From contig JAFTWU010000006.1 of assembly GCA_017465145.1 (NCBI GenBank), forward strand, positions 1 to 46,714: a stretch of DNA of 46,714 nucleotides. The letters run 5' to 3'. Below are positions 42,388 through 46,714 of this stretch, piece after piece. Below the pieces are notes generated by a model. The model was not told where the DNA came from. It was given only the letters and a program-made list of their open reading frames with translations, and ran no database searches. Made by a program: the position numbers and the translations under genes. Position 1 is the stretch's first letter, and every line of letters begins with the position of its first letter. This stretch comes from Clostridia bacterium (GTDB lineage Bacteria; Bacillota; Clostridia; Christensenellales; Borkfalkiaceae).

Positions 42388-44757
42388 ATGTTTCAGGTAA
42401 GGAAGAGAGACGGTGGCATAGTAGAATTCGATATGTCGAAGATTTCCACCGCGTTAAGTAAGGCGTTTAACGCAAAACAGGTTAACTATACTGCTGATAT
42501 TTTAAATATGTTAACCCTTCGTGTAGCAGCAGATTTTTCTAAAAAAATTAAGGACAACGTTATCACCGTAGAAGATATTCAAGACAGCGTTGAAGTTGTA
42601 CTTATTCAAGCAGGTTACGTAGAAGTTGCAAAAAGTTACATTTTATATCGTAAGCAACGTGAAAAAGTTCGTAACATCAAGTCTACTATCGTTGACTATA
42701 AAAAGGTTGTTGACGATTATTTAAAGGTTGCCGATTGGCGTGTTAAGGAAAACTCTACCGTAACATATTCGGTTGGTGGTCTTATCCTTTCAAACAGCGG
42801 TGCGGTTACCGCAAACTATTGGCTTTCTGAAGTTTATGATGAAGAAATTGCAGAAGCACACCGCAATGCAGATATTCATATTCACGACCTTTCTATGCTT
42901 ACCGGTTATTGCGCAGGTTGGTCACTCCGTCAACTTATTAAAGAAGGTTTAGGCGGTGTTCCCGGCAAGATTACTTCTGCACCCGCAAGCCACTTATCAA
43001 CCCTTTGTAACCAAATGGTTAACTTCCTTGGTATTATGCAAAACGAATGGGCAGGCGCACAAGCGTTCTCATCTTTTGATACCTATCTAGCACCTTTCGT
43101 TAAGGTTGACGGTCTTACCTATAAAGAAGTTAAACAATGCATTCAATCTTTCATTTACGGCGTAAATACTCCTAGCCGTTGGGGTACTCAATCTCCATTT
43201 ACCAACATTACTCTTGACTGGGTAGTTCCTAACGACCTTGCTGAAATGAACGCTTTAGTTGGCGGCAAGGAAATGGACTTCAAGTACAAAGATTGTGTTG
43301 AAGAAATGGGTATGATAAACAAGGCGTTTATTGAAATTATGATTGAAGGCGATGCTAACGGTCGTGGTTTCCAATATCCTATTCCTACCTATTCAATTAC
43401 CCGTGATTTCGATTGGTCTGAAACGGAAAACAACAAACTCTTATTTGAAATGACCGCTAAATACGGTACTCCATATTTCTCTAACTACATTAACAGCGAT
43501 ATGGAACCAAGCGACGTTCGTTCAATGTGCTGTCGTCTCCGTCTTGACTTAAGAGAATTGCGTAAAAAGTCAGGTGGTTTCTTCGGTAGTGGTGAAAGTA
43601 CCGGTTCAGTTGGCGTTGTAACTATCAACATGCCCAGAATCGCATACCTTTCTAAAACTGAAGAAGAATTCTACGATAGATTAAAGAAACTTTTAGACAT
43701 CTCTGCAAGGTCATTAAAGGTTAAACGTGATACCATCACCAAACTTTTAGAAGCAGGTTTATATCCATACACCAAGAGATATCTTGGCACCTTCAATAAC
43801 CACTTCTCTACCATCGGTTTAGTTGGTATGAACGAAGCGTGCTTAAACGCAAATTGGGTTAAGAAAGATTTAACTACTGCAGAAGCTCAATCATTTACCA
43901 AGAACGTATTGAACTTTATGAGAAATAAACTTTCTGACTACCAAGAAATGTACGGAGACCTTTACAACTTAGAAGCAACCCCTGCAGAATCTACTTCTTT
44001 CCGTTTAGCTAAACACGACAAGAAGAGATATCCTGAAATTATCACGGCATCTGATACGGATAACACTCCATATTACACCAACAGTTCACACTTGCCCGTA
44101 GGTTACACTTCAGATATCTTCTCTGCATTAGATATTCAAGACGAATTGCAAACCCTTTACACTTCTGGTACGGTATTCCACGCTTTCTTAGGTCAAAAGT
44201 TACCCGATTGGAAGGCTGCTGCAAACCTTGTTAGAAAGATTGCTGAAAACTACAAGTTGCCATACTACACGATGAGCCCCACTTACTCTGTATGTGCTGA
44301 CCACGGCTACATCAACGGCGAAGTTTACGAATGCCCAATTTGTGGAAAGGTTACCGAAGTTTACAGCCGTATTACCGGTTACTATCGTCCCGTACAAAAC
44401 TGGAACGACGGTAAGCGTGCAGAATTTGCAAACAGAAAGGTTTACGATATTGAAAATTCCGTTTTAAACGTTAAAACTCCCGCTTGCGAATGCAAAAAGG
44501 AAGAAAGCGTTGCAGTTGATATTTTAAGCACTCCCATTCTTTTCACAAGAAACGGTTGCCCCAACTGTAAGACCAGCAAGATGATGCTTGATAAAGCAGG
44601 CGTTAAATACGACGTAATAAACGCTGAAGAAAACAAAGAACTTACCGTTAAGTACGGCGTTAAAAAGGCTCCCACCCTTTTAGTAATGGAAGGTAGCGAA
44701 ATTAAGGCTTACGACAACGCAAGTGAAATTAGAAAGTATATCGAAAGCATCAACTAA
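42388..44757 (+). CDS. nrdD: Anaerobic (class III) ribonucleotide reductase with fused glutaredoxin domain
   Basis: Makes deoxyribonucleotides from NTPs with a glycyl radical. An ATP-cone (about 1-95, starting FQVRKRDGGIVEFD) is followed by the NrdD barrel with the RSMCCRLRLD Cys site. The zinc ligands are Cys636, His639, Cys649 and Cys652, and the radical site RITGYYRPVQNW has Gly664. After Cys700/Cys702 (CEC), residues 716-789 form a glutaredoxin/NrdH-like domain with CPNC (724-727) and the cis-Pro segment KKAPTLLV. The frame is open from 42340, but AAGGAGAAGG fixes ATG 42388, giving 789 residues. The activase gene nrdG is not in the window. trxB follows 20 nt later. Confidence 0.95.
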   Translation: MFQVRKRDGGIVEFDMSKISTALSKAFNAKQVNYTADILNMLTLRVAADFSKKIKDNVITVEDIQDSVEVVLIQAGYVEVAKSYILYRKQREKVRNIKSTIVDYKKVVDDYLKVADWRVKENSTVTYSVGGLILSNSGAVTANYWLSEVYDEEIAEAHRNADIHIHDLSMLTGYCAGWSLRQLIKEGLGGVPGKITSAPASHLSTLCNQMVNFLGIMQNEWAGAQAFSSFDTYLAPFVKVDGLTYKEVKQCIQSFIYGVNTPSRWGTQSPFTNITLDWVVPNDLAEMNALVGGKEMDFKYKDCVEEMGMINKAFIEIMIEGDANGRGFQYPIPTYSITRDFDWSETENNKLLFEMTAKYGTPYFSNYINSDMEPSDVRSMCCRLRLDLRELRKKSGGFFGSGESTGSVGVVTINMPRIAYLSKTEEEFYDRLKKLLDISARSLKVKRDTITKLLEAGLYPYTKRYLGTFNNHFSTIGLVGMNEACLNANWVKKDLTTAEAQSFTKNVLNFMRNKLSDYQEMYGDLYNLEATPAESTSFRLAKHDKKRYPEIITASDTDNTPYYTNSSHLPVGYTSDIFSALDIQDELQTLYTSGTVFHAFLGQKLPDWKAAANLVRKIAENYKLPYYTMSPTYSVCADHGYINGEVYECPICGKVTEVYSRITGYYRPVQNWNDGKRAEFANRKVYDIENSVLNVKTPACECKKEESVAVDILSTPILFTRNGCPNCKTSKMMLDKAGVKYDVINAEENKELTVKYGVKKAPTLLVMEGSEIKAYDNASEIRKYIESIN

Positions 44758-44777
44758 GGTAAAGAGAGAATTTTAAT

Positions 44778-45695
44778 ATGTACGATATAATCGTTATAGG
44801 CGCAGGCGCGGCGGGTATGACTTCCGCGCTTTACGCTCTTAGAAATAGTAAAACAGTTTTAGTATTAGAAAGCGAAAGCTTAGGCGGTCAAATCGCAAAC
44901 AGCCCAAGATTAGAAAACTATCCTTCTATAAGGGCTATTAGCGGTGAAGAATTTGCCGACAACCTTTACAACCAAATTATCGACCTTGGCGCAGACTTAG
45001 AAATTGAAAAAGTTGTAAAACTAGAAAAGGGTGAAGATAAAATTTTCACCGTTCACACCGAATACAACAAGTATCAAGCAAAGGCAGTTATAATTGCCGC
45101 AGGCGTTAAGCACAAACATTTAAGAACTAAATCTGACCGCGACGATTTAGTTGGTAAGGGCGTATATTACTGCGCTATTTGTGACGGTGCTTTCTATAAA
45201 GGTCAAGAAGTTGCCGTTATTGGCGACGCAAACACCGCTTTACAATATTCACTTTTATTGTCAAGCTATTGCAAAAAGGTTTACATTTACACCTTGTTTG
45301 ATAAATTCTTTGGCGATAAGGCGCACGTTAAAGCGTTATTATCTAAAGAAAATATTGAATGGAGACCGAATACTAGCGTAACCGATTTTATCGGCGAAAA
45401 CGAACTTACCGCTATCGAATATAAGGATGCAGACGGCAACATTAAAACGCACGAACTTCCCGCAGTATTCGTTGCAATCGGTCAAGTTCCCGATAATAAG
45501 GCGTTTGCAGATTTCGTTGATATCGACAATATGGGTTATATTATTGCCGATGAAAACTGCAAGACCAAGACGGAGGGTTTATACGTTGCAGGCGACTGTC
45601 GTACTAAAGCCGTTCGTCAAGTGGTAACCGCAGTTGCAGACGGCGGTATTGCCGCAACCAACGCGTCCCTTTATATCGACAGTTGGGAAGACTAA
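44778..45695 (+). CDS. trxB: Thioredoxin-reductase-like flavoprotein lacking NADPH motifs
   Basis: A 305-residue low-molecular-weight TrxB-type protein. The FAD site GAGAAGMTSALYALR (8-22), the redox pair CAIC (132-135) in YYCAICDGAF, and the FAD-tail motif GLYVAGDCR are intact. The NADPH domain is unusual: the GGGxSA loop reads GDANTA (149-154) and the HRRxxxR phosphate-binding motif reads YTLFDKF (171-177). Clostridial ferredoxin-dependent or donor-unknown thioredoxin reductases show similar losses. It is co-transcribed with nrdD, whose C-terminal redoxin domain is its likely substrate. The gene name marks the family, not proven NADPH activity. Confidence 0.85.
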   Translation: MYDIIVIGAGAAGMTSALYALRNSKTVLVLESESLGGQIANSPRLENYPSIRAISGEEFADNLYNQIIDLGADLEIEKVVKLEKGEDKIFTVHTEYNKYQAKAVIIAAGVKHKHLRTKSDRDDLVGKGVYYCAICDGAFYKGQEVAVIGDANTALQYSLLLSSYCKKVYIYTLFDKFFGDKAHVKALLSKENIEWRPNTSVTDFIGENELTAIEYKDADGNIKTHELPAVFVAIGQVPDNKAFADFVDIDNMGYIIADENCKTKTEGLYVAGDCRTKAVRQVVTAVADGGIAATNASLYIDSWED

Positions 45696-45710
45696 TTTTA
45701 ACGTGTAAAT

Positions 45711-45740
45711 TTTGCCCCATCGTAGCGGTGGGGCAAATTG
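45711..45740 (+). terminator. Hairpin after trxB
   Basis: TTTGCCCCATCG (45711-45722) pairs with CGGTGGGGCAAA (45726-45737), loop TAG. The stem is strong but the T-tail is poor. Confidence 0.7.
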
Positions 45741-45845
45741 CATTTATTTATAAAGCTTAAAGGTTAAACGGTTATTGATATAGATTAATTTGCTATTTAA
45801 GTTATATTGAATAACCATTACTAAAAGGTTTAAAAGGAGAAGAAT

Positions 45846-46714
45846 ATGAAAAAACTACTTTCAATATTGCTAGCGCTTTCGTTAACGCTATCTTTAGGCA
45901 CGTTATTTGCTTGTAGTGACGACCCTAGCAACCCACCCCAATACCCACCCGTATCTGCAGATGCGTGGGCAGACGCTTTTAACTTTGCCCAAACGGACAA
46001 CGAATACGAATATACCGTAACTGTAAAGGGTACTACGGCTGTCATAGGCTATAAGAACGGTAGTGTCGTTTCTAGAGTTGCTACCGGTCAAACCATAGTT
46101 ATGCTTGCGGTTTATTGTGAAAACAATTCATTTTATACCTATTCGCGCTTTACAACGTGGGAAGAATATTACACAAAAGAGTGCTATACCTGGGGCGATT
46201 ATTGTGTGCCCGTTGCAACCACGCAAGATTTCCGCGACAACGTAAGAGACTATTATCTATCTTTTGGGCTAATTGGAAATTGTAGTTATGAAGACTTTAC
46301 TTACGATTTTGAAAAGGAAAAATTCGTTGCCGATGCAATTGACGTGTTAGGTGTTACTTTTACTGACGTAAGCGTATCTTTTGACCAACAAAATCAACAG
46401 TTTACTGTTAATTTCGTTTTGCCAGATACCACGCCTACACAGGTAACGATGAGTTTTGAACTTAATAAAACGGTGCAAATTCCTAACGCGGGTAAAGTAG
46501 TAACTTATCCCTTAGCCGAAGAATATAAAGACGCGTTTGACCTTACTGCTGAAAACTTTGTTGCGGTTTATAAAAAATATCCCCAACACAACGAAAACGT
46601 TTTTACCACAACCTATATTAAAGACGGCGATAAAATATACGTTGAAGTAGAAGAAACGGGCAATAGATACGTGCGCAATTATTATGAAAAAGAAGGCGAT
46701 AAATATTATAACTA
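45846..46714 (+). CDS. Large lipoprotein, N-terminal part
   Basis: Runs off the right edge; 289 codons are present. The signal peptide MKKLLSILLALSLTLSLG ends in the lipobox LFAC (Cys23), then a Pro/Ser-rich spacer and a mature domain with repeated strand pairs (YEYTVTVKGTTAVIGYKNGS, IYVEVEETGNRY). This resembles the outer-face lipoproteins common in gut Clostridia; no family is assigned. AAAAGGAGAAG precedes ATG 45846. The 150-bp gap after trxB and the hairpin there suggest a separate transcript, although promoter boxes are unclear. Confidence 0.85.
   Translation, partial: MKKLLSILLALSLTLSLGTLFACSDDPSNPPQYPPVSADAWADAFNFAQTDNEYEYTVTVKGTTAVIGYKNGSVVSRVATGQTIVMLAVYCENNSFYTYSRFTTWEEYYTKECYTWGDYCVPVATTQDFRDNVRDYYLSFGLIGNCSYEDFTYDFEKEKFVADAIDVLGVTFTDVSVSFDQQNQQFTVNFVLPDTTPTQVTMSFELNKTVQIPNAGKVVTYPLAEEYKDAFDLTAENFVAVYKKYPQHNENVFTTTYIKDGDKIYVEVEETGNRYVRNYYEKEGDKYYN

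Overview
The window looks like chromosomal DNA of a low-GC, strictly anaerobic Bacillota of the Clostridia type. Gene order (dgt-dnaG-sigA-trmK-nif3; rimO-pgsA-cinA-recA-rny), AGGAGG-type ribosome sites, TTGACA/TATAAT promoters and many U-tailed hairpin terminators are Bacillota traits. The class III (glycyl-radical) ribonucleotide reductase, superoxide reductase and type III glutamine synthetase point to an anaerobe. No species can be named from the sequence alone.

Layout. 1-250: the 5' end of a collagen-like Gly-X-Y protein on the minus strand. 480-5275: uvrB-uvrA. 5289-7035: three small tandem lipoprotein genes, each behind a near-identical terminator/promoter/signal-peptide cassette. 7188-13402: dgt, dnaG, sigA, trmK, a Nif3 family gene and a zinc-ribbon gene. 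13639-23309: ftsK/spoIIIE, rimO, pgsA, cinA, recA, rny. 23439-27457: mgsA, a stand-alone GMP synthase ATP-pyrophosphatase gene (minus) and glnN. 27567-29144: an AT-rich minus-strand operon of two membrane proteins and a TetR regulator. 29435-33900: UvrX-type Y-family polymerase with YolD, a second CDP-alcohol phosphatidyltransferase and a U32 protein. 33993-41457: mixed accessory region with superoxide reductase, a divergent XRE/lipoprotein switch, a lone condensation-domain protein, small membrane proteins, and a LysR regulator facing a PQ-loop/SGNH-like operon. 41681-41768: tRNA-Ser(GGA). 41920-46714: small membrane protein, NrdD fused to a glutaredoxin domain, a thioredoxin-reductase-like flavoprotein and the start of a lipoprotein gene.

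How genes work together. Several core genes serve DNA maintenance (UvrAB, RecA, UvrX/YolD, DnaG, FtsK, Dgt, NrdD). I saw no canonical Bacillota LexA box before uvrB, recA or the polymerase gene. The most promising candidate for something new is nrdD-trxB: the reductase carries its own CPNC redoxin domain, and the next gene is a TrxB-like flavoprotein whose NADPH-binding motifs look lost. This suggests a pyridine-nucleotide-independent electron relay into a class III reductase. Other notable points are four TACCCCCT elements at exactly 21-bp spacing before the glnN promoter, an attenuator-like glnN leader with two competing pairings, the XRE/lipoprotein intergenic switch, a LysR site placed at about -65 of the divergent promoter, and a duplicated start region of the HdeD-like gene.
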